NCBI GenBank assembly: GCA_910585955.1
Contig: CAJUGC010000001.1
Location: forward strand, 62,001-126,000
Reading direction: 5' to 3'
Length of the DNA stretch: 64,000 nt
Origin: an uncultured Christensenella sp.
Lineage (GTDB): Bacteria; Bacillota; Clostridia; Christensenellales; Pumilibacteraceae
Shown here: piece after piece, positions 19,309 to 29,190 of the stretch
How positions within the stretch are numbered: position 1 is the stretch's first letter
Layout: every line of letters starts with the position of its first letter
The notes under the pieces: model-generated
Told to the model about the DNA's origin: nothing
What the model saw: the letters and a program-made list of their open reading frames with translations, nothing else
Databases searched by the model: none
Translations under genes and position numbers: made by a program

Positions 19309-20328
19309 TTACTTTCCGCCATACATTTTCTCGTAATAATTTTTATATTCTCCGCTTCTTATCGTCTCCCACCACTCGCGATTGTCGAGATACCATTCGA
19401 TCGTTGCGGAAATTCCGTCCTTGAATTTTGTTTCCGGCAGCCACCCAAGCTCCGAATGTATCTTAGCCGGATCGATAGCATACCTCAAATCATGCCCCTT
19501 GCGATCGGCAATATACGTTATCAAGCTTTCCGGTTTGCCCAATTTTTCGCAGATGAGCTTTACAATATCGATATTTCGCATTTCGTTGTGCCCGCCGACA
19601 TTGTAAACTTCTCCCACTTTGCCCTTGTGAATAATAAGGTCTATCGCTTTGCAATGATCTTCCACATACAACCAATCGCGCACATTTTCGCCTTTTCCGT
19701 ATACGGGAAGCGGTTTATCGTCAAGCGCGTTCGCTATCATCAAAGGAATGAGTTTTTCTGGGAACTGATAAGGTCCGTAATTATTCGAACATCTGCTTAC
19801 GGTTACAGGCAATCCGTACGTTCTGTAATAAGCAAGCGTCAGAAGATCTGCGGCGGCTTTACTCGACGAATACGGGCTGCTGGTGTGCAGCGGCGTTTTC
19901 TCGGTGAAGAACAAGTCGGGACGATCAAGCGGCAAGTCGCCGTAAACCTCGTCCGTGGAAACCTGATGGAAGCGCTCTATCCCGTACTTTCGACACGCAT
20001 CCATGAGCGTCGCCGTACCGATTATATTCGTCTGTAAAAACACTCCCGGATTTTCGATGCTCCTATCCACATGACTCTCTGCGGCAAAGTTTACTATAAC
20101 ATCGGGTCTTTCTTCTTCAAACAACCTGTCTACTGCTTCTCTGTCGCAAATATCCGCCTTTACAAAACGAAAATTCGATTGATCCATTACCGATTCAAGT
20201 GTGGAAAGATTGCCCGCATACGTCAAACTGTCCAAGCACACTATACGATAACTCGGATATTTTTTCATCATATGGAAAATAAAATTGCTGCCGATAAATC
20301 CGGCTCCGCCCGTAACGATTATTGTCAT
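19309..20328 (-). CDS. rfbB: dTDP-glucose 4,6-dehydratase
   Basis: Second step of dTDP-rhamnose synthesis, giving dTDP-4-keto-6-deoxyglucose. The 339-residue product has GGAGFIGSNF for NAD, STDEVYGD (catalytic Asp-Glu), YSSSKAAAD (Tyr-Lys pair) and RCSNNYGPYQFPEKLIP, all typical of RfbB. AGGTG ribosome site upstream, four bases after rfbA. Its product could also feed an aminotransferase of the locus. Confidence 0.97.
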   Translation of the reverse strand: MTIIVTGGAGFIGSNFIFHMMKKYPSYRIVCLDSLTYAGNLSTLESVMDQSNFRFVKADICDREAVDRLFEEERPDVIVNFAAESHVDRSIENPGVFLQTNIIGTATLMDACRKYGIERFHQVSTDEVYGDLPLDRPDLFFTEKTPLHTSSPYSSSKAAADLLTLAYYRTYGLPVTVSRCSNNYGPYQFPEKLIPLMIANALDDKPLPVYGKGENVRDWLYVEDHCKAIDLIIHKGKVGEVYNVGGHNEMRNIDIVKLICEKLGKPESLITYIADRKGHDLRYAIDPAKIHSELGWLPETKFKDGISATIEWYLDNREWWETIRSGEYKNYYEKMYGGK

Positions 20329-20332
20329 ATTT

Positions 20333-21223
20333 TCACCTCAATGTAAGAAGATTTCCCATAGCAACGGATTTTAAATGTCCTCCGTAAAGCGCATTACCGT
20401 AACGCTCCGCCGTTTTAAGTAAACTTGTCTTATCTATCCACCCGAACCTAAAAGCGATCTCTTCGGGAGCGGATATTACGATACCTTGCCGCGTTTCCAC
20501 CATTTTCACGAAATTCGCCGCGTCGACCAAACTGTCTACCGTACCCGTGTCCAACCAAGCGAATCCTCTGCCGAGCAGCTGTACGTTTATATTGCTGTCC
20601 TTTAAGTACATGGCGTTAAGCGTAGTGATTTCAAGTTCGCCGCGCTCGGAAGGTTTTACGAGTTTTGCTTTTTTCGATACTCCCGTGGGATAAAAATACA
20701 AGCCCGTCACCGCATAATTGGATTTGGGTTTACTCGGTTTTTCTTCCAACGAAAGCACTTTATATTGCTCGTCGAACTCTACGATACCGAATCGCTCGGG
20801 ATCCTGTACATAATAGCCGAAGATAGTCGCGCCGCCTTCTTCCGCGCACTTGGCAGCATCGCGCAATATTGTAGACAACCCGTTTCCGTAAAACAAATTG
20901 TCTCCGAGTATCATTGCGCAAGGTTCGTCTCCGATAAATTCTTCGCCTATGATAAACGCTTGAGCAAGCCCGTCCGGCGACGGCTGAACGGCATATGACA
21001 GCTTTATCCCGAACTGACTTCCGTCCCCAAGCAATCGTTTGAAATTCGGCGTATCTTGCGGCGTGGATATGACAAGTATGTCTTTTATCCCCGCCAACAT
21101 CAACGTCGAAAGCGGATAGTAAATCATGGGCTTGTCGTATATAGGCAACAGCTGTTTACTCGTTATTTGCGTCAGCGGATACAAACGCGTTCCGCTTCCT
21201 CCTGCAAGTATTATTCCTTTCAT
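20333..21223 (-). CDS. rfbA: glucose-1-phosphate thymidylyltransferase
   Basis: First step of dTDP-rhamnose synthesis. The 296-residue product has the nucleotidyltransferase signature GGSGTRLYPLT, then KQLLPIYDKPMIYYPL, and the sugar-binding EEKP motif. The start at 21223 has AGGAGAAAG upstream and overlaps the flippase stop in ATGA. Gene order rfbA-B-D-C is complete. Confidence 0.96.
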   Translation of the reverse strand: MKGIILAGGSGTRLYPLTQITSKQLLPIYDKPMIYYPLSTLMLAGIKDILVISTPQDTPNFKRLLGDGSQFGIKLSYAVQPSPDGLAQAFIIGEEFIGDEPCAMILGDNLFYGNGLSTILRDAAKCAEEGGATIFGYYVQDPERFGIVEFDEQYKVLSLEEKPSKPKSNYAVTGLYFYPTGVSKKAKLVKPSERGELEITTLNAMYLKDSNINVQLLGRGFAWLDTGTVDSLVDAANFVKMVETRQGIVISAPEEIAFRFGWIDKTSLLKTAERYGNALYGGHLKSVAMGNLLTLR

Positions 21224-22773
21224 TGTTCTTTCTCCTGTTCTATATCTTGTTTTTGCGATTCGACGATTTGCTCGTCGCCCCCGTTGGGAGCACAATTTAC
21301 GGATTCCGTTTCGGTACTTTGTCCTGTCGTCACGGCTGCCGAAACGGGTTTCGGCTTCTTCAAAAAGCCTTTTATCGTTCCGAACAGACCCACATATGCT
21401 TTATAGTTAAGCACGGAATACACGACAAGACAACCGAAATATGCAAGCATAGCCCACCATCGCGACAAAAGTTGCGCACAAAGAATAAACGCGACGGACA
21501 CGGCTATCTCCAAAATAAATTCTTTTATTATTCTTGTACCCGTAACTCGCTGCACGGCAATTTCGGAAGCGACGGAATTAACGACGATAACGCCTACCAA
21601 ACAATACAGCAACGCGTATACGTTATCGAACACATAGGCGCATAGCGCAAAAGACGACAGACCCAAAATCGCCGTGCATAGATTTATGAAAAACATCACG
21701 CGTTCTTTTCTGTAAGCTTTCAGATAGTTGTTAGTCAGCAGATTGACTTTCGACGTATAAACTATCATCGGCAGCATAATTCCCAAATAAATCAAGCTCG
21801 GGACGTATTGCGGCAGCCACATCTCCAACAGCCAACAACCGGGAAAATAAAACAGCAGTACCGCCGTAAGCAACAAAGACATACCGTTTCGCATTTGAAC
21901 GTATATATTCGGAAGCTTTGCCTGATCCACTCTCTTAAGCGACGGAAATAGTACTACGCTCGCCGCAGAAATAAACACCAAAAATACATTCGATACACTG
22001 AACGCAAACGATAATTTGCCGAATACAAGCTCGTCCCAACGCCATTGTACTATCATTTTGGCGCCGCTTACCAAAAGCATTGCCGACCAGTTTGCCAGCA
22101 TCAAAATAATTCCGCCAGATATGTTGCGCTTAAGCTCGGCAAACGCTTGTTTTAACGGCGCGGACTTACCGAAATAAATGCCCTTATTGAATATAGCCGC
22201 TATACAGAAACCCGCCACGTCGCAAACAAGATCCGCTATACAAAACCAATAGAAACTTTTGGCTCCCAAAATCAATAATAAAGCGATTTCGACGCCGTAA
22301 ATTGCCCTTTGCGCCAATGATAATATAGCATATTTATCTATTCTGTTTGTTATTTGAAACGAATAAGAACTGAATGTTACCGCGTTCTTGGTCGTAATGG
22401 CAATCACGACGAATAATGCTATAAGCATAGACGTGCCATACAGCGAAAACAACGACACGATTATTCCTATGGCGGACAACATTCCCGTAAAGCCCAGCAG
22501 TATTTTAAATTGCGATCGCAACAGCGGCTTATCGAGTTCGTTATAATCATATTTGGAATACCTAAGTATCATGCCGTCTAGCAAACCGAAATGCAGAATA
22601 CCCACATACGCTATATACAAAACATAAGTTTGCCAATAAGCGTAATTATATTCGTCTATAAACTTAGGCACTATCAGCGTAGTAACAAAGCTTACCGCAA
22701 GCGAAACGATCTGTACGGAAATAGAAATTATGATGTTAAGCGTGAACTTTTTTGCGGTAATCTTTTGCGCCAT
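21220..22773 (-). CDS. polysaccharide flippase (Wzx-like)
   Basis: A 517-residue integral membrane protein with about 12-14 helices of the MOP/MATE-type polysaccharide exporter family. It should flip the lipid-linked repeat unit across the membrane. The C-terminal 50 residues are hydrophilic (Thr, Glu, Gln rich). The start MAQKITAKK at 22773 overlaps the upstream stop by one base (TAATG) and has GAAGGGCG upstream; the longer frame would extend into the neighbour. Confidence 0.88.
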   Translation of the reverse strand: MAQKITAKKFTLNIIISISVQIVSLAVSFVTTLIVPKFIDEYNYAYWQTYVLYIAYVGILHFGLLDGMILRYSKYDYNELDKPLLRSQFKILLGFTGMLSAIGIIVSLFSLYGTSMLIALFVVIAITTKNAVTFSSYSFQITNRIDKYAILSLAQRAIYGVEIALLLILGAKSFYWFCIADLVCDVAGFCIAAIFNKGIYFGKSAPLKQAFAELKRNISGGIILMLANWSAMLLVSGAKMIVQWRWDELVFGKLSFAFSVSNVFLVFISAASVVLFPSLKRVDQAKLPNIYVQMRNGMSLLLTAVLLFYFPGCWLLEMWLPQYVPSLIYLGIMLPMIVYTSKVNLLTNNYLKAYRKERVMFFINLCTAILGLSSFALCAYVFDNVYALLYCLVGVIVVNSVASEIAVQRVTGTRIIKEFILEIAVSVAFILCAQLLSRWWAMLAYFGCLVVYSVLNYKAYVGLFGTIKGFLKKPKPVSAAVTTGQSTETESVNCAPNGGDEQIVESQKQDIEQEKEQ

Positions 22774-23753
22774 TATTCGCCCTTCATATAACTTATAAGT
22801 CTGCCGAACATTGCTTCGAGTCCCACGGAGGCTTTCCACCCCAATCTACTCAGCTTTTCGCACGAAAGATTCATTTTGAGCGTCGGCGCATAACCGAAAT
22901 CGTTTGCGTCGCTTTCATCGATAACCACTTTGATTTTGCCGCCCGCACATTCAGACGCAACCATGCACGCCATTTCGTAAATACTGCAATATGTTGCTTC
23001 GTTGGCGGCATTATAGGCTTCGCCGCATTCTCCTTTGATCAATACTGTCAGTACTGCGTCAACTGCGTCGCCGACATATAAATAGTTTCTTTTCGTCTCG
23101 CCCTTTGTTTTTAGAACTATGTCTTTATTTTCGATCACGCATCTTGCAAATTCAGCAAATACTCTTTTATCGTCGTATTCTACTCCTTCGCCGAATGTTT
23201 GCGTCAATCGGATAACTTTTGCGGGCACGGAATACTCGCCGAAATAAGCCGCGCACATATTCTCGCAGAGTCTTTTGCCTAACGGATAGCAAGCCCGTAC
23301 GCTCATCGGATTCAAATTATTAGAAGCCGTTTCCGAGATTTTATCGTCGGTCGAAGGAGTTCCGTAAATTTCCATCGTAGATAAAAAGACAAGGCTTTTA
23401 ACATGATTCGCGCGGGCGAACTCCAATACGGCTTTAGTACCGCCTATCGCCTCCTCGATCACTTCGACAGGACGCGTCACAAACGATTTGCTGTCGGTAA
23501 CGGAAGCGCCGTGAATTATATAGTCCACGCCCATATCCTGCGGCGGCAAAGCCTTTATGTCCGAAACGAACAACTCTATGCGATCCATATGATCGGCAAA
23601 TACGCGCTTTGCTTTTTCTTCATTTCTTACGCAAGCAACGATCTTAATATTATCGTAAGTCGAAATCAATCGCATAACAACGGCCTTGCCTATAAGCCCG
23701 GTCGCTCCCGTTATGAAAACTTTTTTATTTTCGAAATCGCATAAATCAATCAT
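22773..23753 (-). CDS. NAD-dependent epimerase/dehydratase
   Basis: A 326-residue extended short-chain dehydrogenase: GATGLIGKAVV dinucleotide motif near 15, the STMEIYG segment, and a tyrosine-lysine pair in ACYPLGKRL (YxxxK) about residue 175. It overlaps the cytidylyltransferase gene by eight bases. In many Gram-positive loci this kind of epimerase is paired with an IspD/TarI-like enzyme and LicD, which suggests it helps make the polyol or sugar that is activated with CTP. The exact substrate is not given by the sequence. Confidence 0.8.
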   Translation of the reverse strand: MIDLCDFENKKVFITGATGLIGKAVVMRLISTYDNIKIVACVRNEEKAKRVFADHMDRIELFVSDIKALPPQDMGVDYIIHGASVTDSKSFVTRPVEVIEEAIGGTKAVLEFARANHVKSLVFLSTMEIYGTPSTDDKISETASNNLNPMSVRACYPLGKRLCENMCAAYFGEYSVPAKVIRLTQTFGEGVEYDDKRVFAEFARCVIENKDIVLKTKGETKRNYLYVGDAVDAVLTVLIKGECGEAYNAANEATYCSIYEMACMVASECAGGKIKVVIDESDANDFGYAPTLKMNLSCEKLSRLGWKASVGLEAMFGRLISYMKGE

Positions 23754-24507
23754 TCTTAGCTTCCTCGTCGGTATAAAGCTGACTGTTTTCCTTTACGTCA
23801 AGCATGGCGCGCATCATATAATAATCGTCCGGAGTGGTTATCTTTATATTTTCGTAAGGACCGTCGATCATATGAAGATTATAGCCGTAATGCTTCATAA
23901 GCGTACACGAATCTATAAAATCGTTTCGACCGTCTTTCACGGCGCGCTCGTGCGCGCATAATATATCTTTCAGATAAAACGACTGCGGAGCTTTTGCCAC
24001 ACGCGAATGTTGACGCGAGGGAACATTGCGAATGTTTCCTTCGTCGTCGATTTCGACTATGGTTTCCTTAACTATGCCCGCCGTTATACACGAGCCGAAC
24101 TTTCTGACGCTTTCTATATTATCGGACAGAAGTCTTTCGTTTATAAGCGGACGCACGCCGTCATGGATTAAAACGACCGTATCGTCAGTCCCCGCTATTT
24201 CCTTTGCCGCAATCAATCCGTTATAAATGGATTGCTGACCGGAATTGCCGCCGGGCACTGTTTTTTTGACTTTACGGATCCGGTATTTCTCGATAAGCGA
24301 GCTTAAATACCCGATATAGTTTTCAACGCAAGCGATTACGACAGCATCGATATCGTTACATTTTTCAAACCATTCGAGAGTATGAATGATAATAGGCTTC
24401 CCATGAATACACAAAAATTGTTTGGGAATATCCTTACTTTTCATGCGCGTACCGACGCCGCCGGCAAAAATGACGCCTATGTTTTTATGATTGACAGTTT
24501 CAGACAA
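23746..24507 (-). CDS. IspD/TarI-family cytidylyltransferase
   Basis: A 253-residue CTP-dependent nucleotidyltransferase. It has FAGGVGTRMKSKDIPKQF at the N-terminus and VLIHDGVRPLI, the hallmark of the IspD family. Two roles are possible: methylerythritol-phosphate cytidylyltransferase of isoprenoid synthesis, or TarI/Bcs-type ribitol (or similar polyol) phosphate cytidylyltransferase. The location beside an epimerase and LicD-type genes favours the second. The start is TTG, with GGAGG nine bases upstream. Confidence 0.8.
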   Translation of the reverse strand: MSETVNHKNIGVIFAGGVGTRMKSKDIPKQFLCIHGKPIIIHTLEWFEKCNDIDAVVIACVENYIGYLSSLIEKYRIRKVKKTVPGGNSGQQSIYNGLIAAKEIAGTDDTVVLIHDGVRPLINERLLSDNIESVRKFGSCITAGIVKETIVEIDDEGNIRNVPSRQHSRVAKAPQSFYLKDILCAHERAVKDGRNDFIDSCTLMKHYGYNLHMIDGPYENIKITTPDDYYMMRAMLDVKENSQLYTDEEAKND

Positions 24508-24512
24508 AGCTT

Positions 24513-25826
24513 TTATCCTCCGGACAGGATTTTCCTCGAGTATATTTTCCTCTTTTTATTAAAAACCGAGAAGTATACGACGATAACCCAAAACAATTCG
24601 TAAAAGAAGCCCAAGTGCCATCTTCTTATACCCTGCTCCAGTATAGGGAAGAAAATTATCGGATACAGCAACATAGCATATAAAATCCAACCGAAATCAT
24701 CTTTGCGTTTGTGCGCATAGTTATAAATCGCTTGAAAAACAAAGCCGTACAATAACGGATAAATTATCATGCCGAAATATCCGAAATCCTCGACATACGG
24801 TCGAAACGATGAATAAATATTAGAACTGTAATGATAACCCGTAGAAGAAGTAAAATATATGAAATCATCAAAACGGCTTGCCACATTCTCGGGAAACTGT
24901 ATGCCCAGCGGGCTCAAAAACATTTCGGCTTCGCTCAAAAAAGTCGAAAATGTAGATTGCCCGTAATATATGGGGCCATTGAATTCTTGTATCCACAAAT
25001 TAAAATTATACAGCCCGGAACCGCCGTAAATGCTGAGAGAATCCCAAAGCGCGCTTGTATAATTCTTAGCTTTACCGAATAAATAAAAAGCGGAAATTGC
25101 CACCACGCCTATAAGCGCTATCCCCAAATACATTTTGCGCTTTGCTTTTTTTGTTTTATTGTATTTCATGAACAGTACTACATACATACAAAGCGAAAAA
25201 ATAAAGAACCTTATCAGTATGTTTCTGTCCGTAGAAACCACGACGAGAAAAAGAAAGAGAAGCACGGGAATTGCCATAACAAACAGTTTTTTAAATTTAT
25301 GGCGCTTTTTGGACAGAAGTTCGTCGATTATTCTGTAAATACTGATATACGCAATAAAGATGGTTATTTCCATCATTTGATTGAAGAAAAAGCCGGGAGA
25401 AAAACCTTCGTTAACTATCATTAAGTAGATTTTTCGCAAAGCGAAACTGCCGGCCGCCGAAATCATCCTGAAAACATATAAACCGGTGGTAACTACCGAA
25501 ACCAAAATACATAACAAAGCGGCTTTATCGGAAGCTTTTCGCGTTTTATTCTTTCCGACGGCAGTCGTCGAGACAGAGGAATTAACTTTAACGGCGCTTT
25601 TTGCCAACACGCTGCCTATACCGAAAAACGCAAGAGCGGTTGTAATATATAATACGAATTTACCGCTAATGGCGACATCCCACTTTTCGAAATTCAACAG
25701 TATCAAGCAATACGAAGCCGTTATGGATAAACAAGCCAAAAAGAAAGGCGCTATAACCTTTCGCTTATTCGTAAAGTAAGCGATAATCAAAAAGGCTATT
25801 AAAATCAAAAGCATTACTATGTGCAT
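24513..25826 (-). CDS. oligosaccharide repeat-unit polymerase (Wzy-like)
   Basis: A 437-residue membrane protein with about ten to twelve helices and a long loop rich in Tyr, Ser and Asn (about residues 255-345) between late helices, as in O-antigen/oligosaccharide repeat polymerases. SSNIYSSFRPYVEDFG is typical of one Wzy family. It should join flipped repeat units outside the membrane. Base composition is visibly more AT-rich than in the flanking housekeeping genes. The start overlaps the GT2 stop. Confidence 0.8.
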   Translation of the reverse strand: MHIVMLLILIAFLIIAYFTNKRKVIAPFFLACLSITASYCLILLNFEKWDVAISGKFVLYITTALAFFGIGSVLAKSAVKVNSSVSTTAVGKNKTRKASDKAALLCILVSVVTTGLYVFRMISAAGSFALRKIYLMIVNEGFSPGFFFNQMMEITIFIAYISIYRIIDELLSKKRHKFKKLFVMAIPVLLFLFLVVVSTDRNILIRFFIFSLCMYVVLFMKYNKTKKAKRKMYLGIALIGVVAISAFYLFGKAKNYTSALWDSLSIYGGSGLYNFNLWIQEFNGPIYYGQSTFSTFLSEAEMFLSPLGIQFPENVASRFDDFIYFTSSTGYHYSSNIYSSFRPYVEDFGYFGMIIYPLLYGFVFQAIYNYAHKRKDDFGWILYAMLLYPIIFFPILEQGIRRWHLGFFYELFWVIVVYFSVFNKKRKIYSRKILSGG

Positions 25827-26749
25827 CAGTACAATCCAAACATTACCTTGAAGAAAAACGAAACCTTATTCTCTCCGCTTATTTTCCTTATGGCTTTCGC
25901 ATGTTTTAAAATCTTTCTCTTTCCCTTAAAAGACCGACCGTCGCCGCAGTCTTCGACTTCCCGAAACTTTTTTGCCGCCTCGGGAAAACAAGCCATGGCG
26001 TCGGCTGCGAGACGGCTTCTTCCGTTTCGCTGCTCTTTATGAAAAAGTTTTTTCATCCTCATTTTAAAATTGAATATCGCGCCTTTGGGCTTTGCTCCAA
26101 CTACGTTATTTTCATGAAGTCTGTACTTAATGAATGATCGTTTATCGTATATAAGCTTTCCGTATAATGCCGCAATAAAAGCGACCCATACGTCATGCAT
26201 TCTCAATTTCAATAAAGCATACGACGGACGCCGAGAATCTTCTTTCAATAATTTAAAAAATTCTCTGCTTAACACCATGGTACAACCCGCAAGCATATTT
26301 CTCTGCATGATTTCAAAAGGCTGCAAATGTATCTTATCGTCGTCGGAATAACGCAATCCTATGGAGTTCATTTCCTTATCCGTACATTCCTGATTGGAAG
26401 CATATAAGAAAGCGTCCGCTTCTTTCAACATTAAAACCGCATTATACAGTTTATCTTCAAGCCACACGTCGTCTTGATCCGCAAACGCATAAAAATCGTA
26501 TTCGCTTGATACGGAATACAATAAATCCATAAAGCTTACCGCACTACCTACATTTTGTTTGATATTGTAATGCACATTGGCGTTTTTTTCGGCAAATTCC
26601 TTCAAAATCGATTCGGTGGCGTCGCTCGAGCCGTCGTCGCGAATAAAAAGCTCGACTTCTACGTCGCGCTGACCAAGTATGCTTTCGATTTGCTCCGCGA
26701 CATACTTTTCACCGTTGTAAGTTGACATCATGACCGCAACTTTATACAT
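25826..26749 (-). CDS. family 2 glycosyltransferase
   Basis: A 307-residue GT-A glycosyltransferase. VAVMMSTYNGEKYVAEQIESI at the N-terminus and the DDGSSD motif near 38 bind nucleotide sugar; ADQDDVW near 90 carries the metal-binding DxD and is typical of rhamnosyltransferase-like GT2 enzymes. With the dTDP-rhamnose pathway present, rhamnosyl transfer is plausible. The start MYKVAV at 26749 has AAAGGTG upstream and overlaps LicD by eight bases; a longer in-frame start would overlap by 44. Confidence 0.87.
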   Translation of the reverse strand: MYKVAVMMSTYNGEKYVAEQIESILGQRDVEVELFIRDDGSSDATESILKEFAEKNANVHYNIKQNVGSAVSFMDLLYSVSSEYDFYAFADQDDVWLEDKLYNAVLMLKEADAFLYASNQECTDKEMNSIGLRYSDDDKIHLQPFEIMQRNMLAGCTMVLSREFFKLLKEDSRRPSYALLKLRMHDVWVAFIAALYGKLIYDKRSFIKYRLHENNVVGAKPKGAIFNFKMRMKKLFHKEQRNGRSRLAADAMACFPEAAKKFREVEDCGDGRSFKGKRKILKHAKAIRKISGENKVSFFFKVMFGLY

Positions 26750-27602
26750 CGTCTTGCACCTTTTCGTTTTTGTACTCATCCGCATAATACGCGTCGAAAC
26801 TGTGATGCGTAACGCGTTTTTCTTCCGGCGGTAAAGTCATATAATCTCCGAAATTACTGCTTAAATATCGATCGTATTCCTTAATGGTTTTGAAATTACG
26901 GCCTTCGAATTCCATTTCCGAAAAAGTATCGAATACATACCTCGGCTGTATCTCTTTCGTCCTGTACGAGCCGAATACGACGCCCGCATATTCCGAAGTG
27001 TCGAAATCGATGTTTTCGTATCTTGCCGCGATTTTTTTCATCAGTTTATTACGGTTGGCAAATCGCCCCAAAACGAACAGGGTAAACCGCGCAGGTTCCA
27101 AATACCATGCGTGCGTTTTGCTTCTCTTGAACTTACCCCACGACGCCGCGACGTATAGCTCGCGGTCGAACGAAGAGCTGTTGAACTTTTTAGTGGCAAC
27201 TTTGAGCGTGTCGCCGAGTCCGTCTATAGGAAAAATATCTATATACAGCCCGTGCAATTCCTCCGTACTGCCTTTGTCGCGTACTTTCGGAACAAGCACG
27301 GTATCTCTGTCGTAAATCTTTGTCGACATAGCTGTTTCGCAAATATTCTCCTCACCGAACGGCGCATCGAACGGAACATCGTTATTTCTGCAATACTCGA
27401 GAAACTTTTCGTAATCCGGACGAGGCATCATTACGTCGATATCGTCGTCCCACGGAATAAATCCTTTATGACGAACGGCGCCCAAAAGAGTGCCCCCGCC
27501 CAAAGAATAGCGTAACCCGAGGTCCTCGCATATCTCGGCGAATTCCTTTAAAAGCTTCAATTCGGTCAATTGCATTTGTCGTAAATCAAGCGGAGTAGGC
27601 AT
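26742..27602 (-). CDS. LicD-family phosphotransferase (LicD2)
   Basis: A 286-residue LicD/fukutin-type protein. The family core GGTLLGAVRHKGFIPWDDDID near 36-56 holds the metal-binding acidic motif. LicD proteins move a phospho-substituent from a CDP/CMP-activated donor (phosphocholine, polyol phosphate or phosphonate) to a sugar. Its neighbours downstream include the IspD/TarI-like cytidylyltransferase, which suggests this copy uses a CDP-polyol, but this is inference. Confidence 0.85.
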   Translation of the reverse strand: MPTPLDLRQMQLTELKLLKEFAEICEDLGLRYSLGGGTLLGAVRHKGFIPWDDDIDVMMPRPDYEKFLEYCRNNDVPFDAPFGEENICETAMSTKIYDRDTVLVPKVRDKGSTEELHGLYIDIFPIDGLGDTLKVATKKFNSSSFDRELYVAASWGKFKRSKTHAWYLEPARFTLFVLGRFANRNKLMKKIAARYENIDFDTSEYAGVVFGSYRTKEIQPRYVFDTFSEMEFEGRNFKTIKEYDRYLSSNFGDYMTLPPEEKRVTHHSFDAYYADEYKNEKVQDDV

Positions 27603-27616
27603 TTCGATATTCCCGT

Positions 27617-28531
27617 TTAAACATTTATCTCGTCGTCGACTATCATGCCTTCGAAGCGCAATTTCGTATCTTCCAATCTGTCGCCGTCATACCATATTCG
27701 CGGCACGATTATTACGCTGTCCTTTCCGTACGCGCCCAAAAAAGCGCCCCACCAGGAAAACGTGCTGTTTGCCAAAGCGAAATCGCGACATTTCTTAAAG
27801 ATCTCTATCTGTTCCACCGCCGTCATATCGCGAACGTAAACTATATCGTCTTCATAGTCGGCAAACCACTTTTCGTTTATGATCTTGTCTATATCGTTCG
27901 ACATAACCACCACTTGCTGCTTACCGTGCCGTCTTTCTATTTCCGCCAAGCATTTCAAGTAATATTCCTTGCCGTCGTATACAAACTTTTCTCCGTTTTT
28001 CAGTTCCTCTTGTCTTGCGACTCTGATGGATACAGCCGTCGACTGTTCTTTTATCAAAGACAGATAATCGTTTAGCTCCGCACGGTATTCTTTGAGTGAA
28101 AGCTGTTCGATCAATTTCTGCCTTATCGGCATAATCAAATCTACGTCCTGAAAGTAGCCGTAAAGATACAAATCTCTGCCGTCTTCGTATTTTCTCGGCT
28201 CGGGAATGAATACTCCCGTATACAACTTGCCTTTTTTCGCAAGCCTCGACGACGTCATATAAGACTTTTTTGTGAGTTTGGAATAAACGTACTGATATAG
28301 GTGGAAAAAAGATATCGAGCGATCGTATTTCAGTTTCCTGCCGTCGAAAACTTGCGCCGACCCGTCCAATTTATACTTATCCAATTCGAACGGCCAATAA
28401 TATTTTTCAAACTCTCTTTTGTCCAAAATTATTTCATAAGACGGATTATATTCCTTCAATGCGGCGGCATAGGCATATTGAAACAACTGATTGCCGAGAC
28501 CGCCTCTTATTCTTACATATATTTTATTCAT
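27617..28531 (-). CDS. family 11 glycosyltransferase (alpha-1,2-fucosyltransferase-like)
   Basis: A 304-residue GT11 protein: RIRGGLGNQLFQYAYA at the N-terminus and ANSTFSWWGAFLG near 265 are the family marks. The motif that usually reads HxRRxD near 165-170 is SIRVARQ here, so the GDP-fucose-binding arginine-pair region has changed. It may use another donor or acceptor. No GDP-fucose synthesis genes are in the window. It overlaps the preceding acyltransferase gene by eight bases. Confidence 0.85.
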   Translation of the reverse strand: MNKIYVRIRGGLGNQLFQYAYAAALKEYNPSYEIILDKREFEKYYWPFELDKYKLDGSAQVFDGRKLKYDRSISFFHLYQYVYSKLTKKSYMTSSRLAKKGKLYTGVFIPEPRKYEDGRDLYLYGYFQDVDLIMPIRQKLIEQLSLKEYRAELNDYLSLIKEQSTAVSIRVARQEELKNGEKFVYDGKEYYLKCLAEIERRHGKQQVVVMSNDIDKIINEKWFADYEDDIVYVRDMTAVEQIEIFKKCRDFALANSTFSWWGAFLGAYGKDSVIIVPRIWYDGDRLEDTKLRFEGMIVDDEINV

Positions 28532-29183
28532 TTTTTCCTTCTGCGCCGACCTCGTTTTCTACGTCGGGGAATTCTTTGTCGTCGGCGATTTCCGACCCGA
28601 CGTCCTCATATATCTTTTTGACTGCCGCAGGATTGCCGCACGCCATACAATTTGCAGGTATGCTTTTTGTTACGACGGACGCGGCGCCTATCGTCGTGAA
28701 ATCTCCGATTTCCACTCCCGACAGAACAGTGACTTTTTCGCCGATCCATGCATTCTTGCCTACCGTAATGGGTCTTATTTCGGTCAAACCCTCAAAGCAG
28801 CGCTTTTCCGGATTGCGCTTGTGGTTTTGCGTATGAAACGTAGTATACTTTCCTACTCGAACTCCCTCTTTTATAGTCACGCCCCAATTTAAAGAAACAT
28901 TGCGTCCTATGGTCACGTTACGCTCGAGCACTACTCCGGGAAACATATCCGCGCCCTTCCTTATGATCACATGCTTATCTATTCCTTTCGACAGACGGCG
29001 AGCGAAAAACACGCGAATTTTGTTCGCGATCTTTCCAAACACGCCCCACACATAATCGGGAAGTAGCCAATCGACAAACATATATAATGCTTTCTTGATT
29101 TTGGTCGATTTCTTGCAGGACAATTTTACATAGTCGATTTCCGAAGCTTGCTCCGTTTGTTCGGTAATTATGTCTTGTTTCAT
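28524..29183 (-). CDS. hexapeptide-repeat acetyltransferase
   Basis: A 219-residue left-handed beta-helix acyltransferase. Hexapeptide repeats run from about 75 to 185 (VVLERNVTIGRNVSLNWGVTI, then VGKNAWIGEKVTVLSGVEIG), with a likely catalytic His in FHTQNH. The N-terminal 65 residues include a hydrophobic, basic helix that could touch the membrane, and the last 25 residues are acidic. It probably O- or N-acetylates a sugar of the repeat unit. It follows the DegT aminotransferase by seven bases, a usual pair for making an acetamido sugar. Confidence 0.82.
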   Translation of the reverse strand: MKQDIITEQTEQASEIDYVKLSCKKSTKIKKALYMFVDWLLPDYVWGVFGKIANKIRVFFARRLSKGIDKHVIIRKGADMFPGVVLERNVTIGRNVSLNWGVTIKEGVRVGKYTTFHTQNHKRNPEKRCFEGLTEIRPITVGKNAWIGEKVTVLSGVEIGDFTTIGAASVVTKSIPANCMACGNPAAVKKIYEDVGSEIADDKEFPDVENEVGAEGKNE

Positions 29184-29190
29184 ACGTTCG

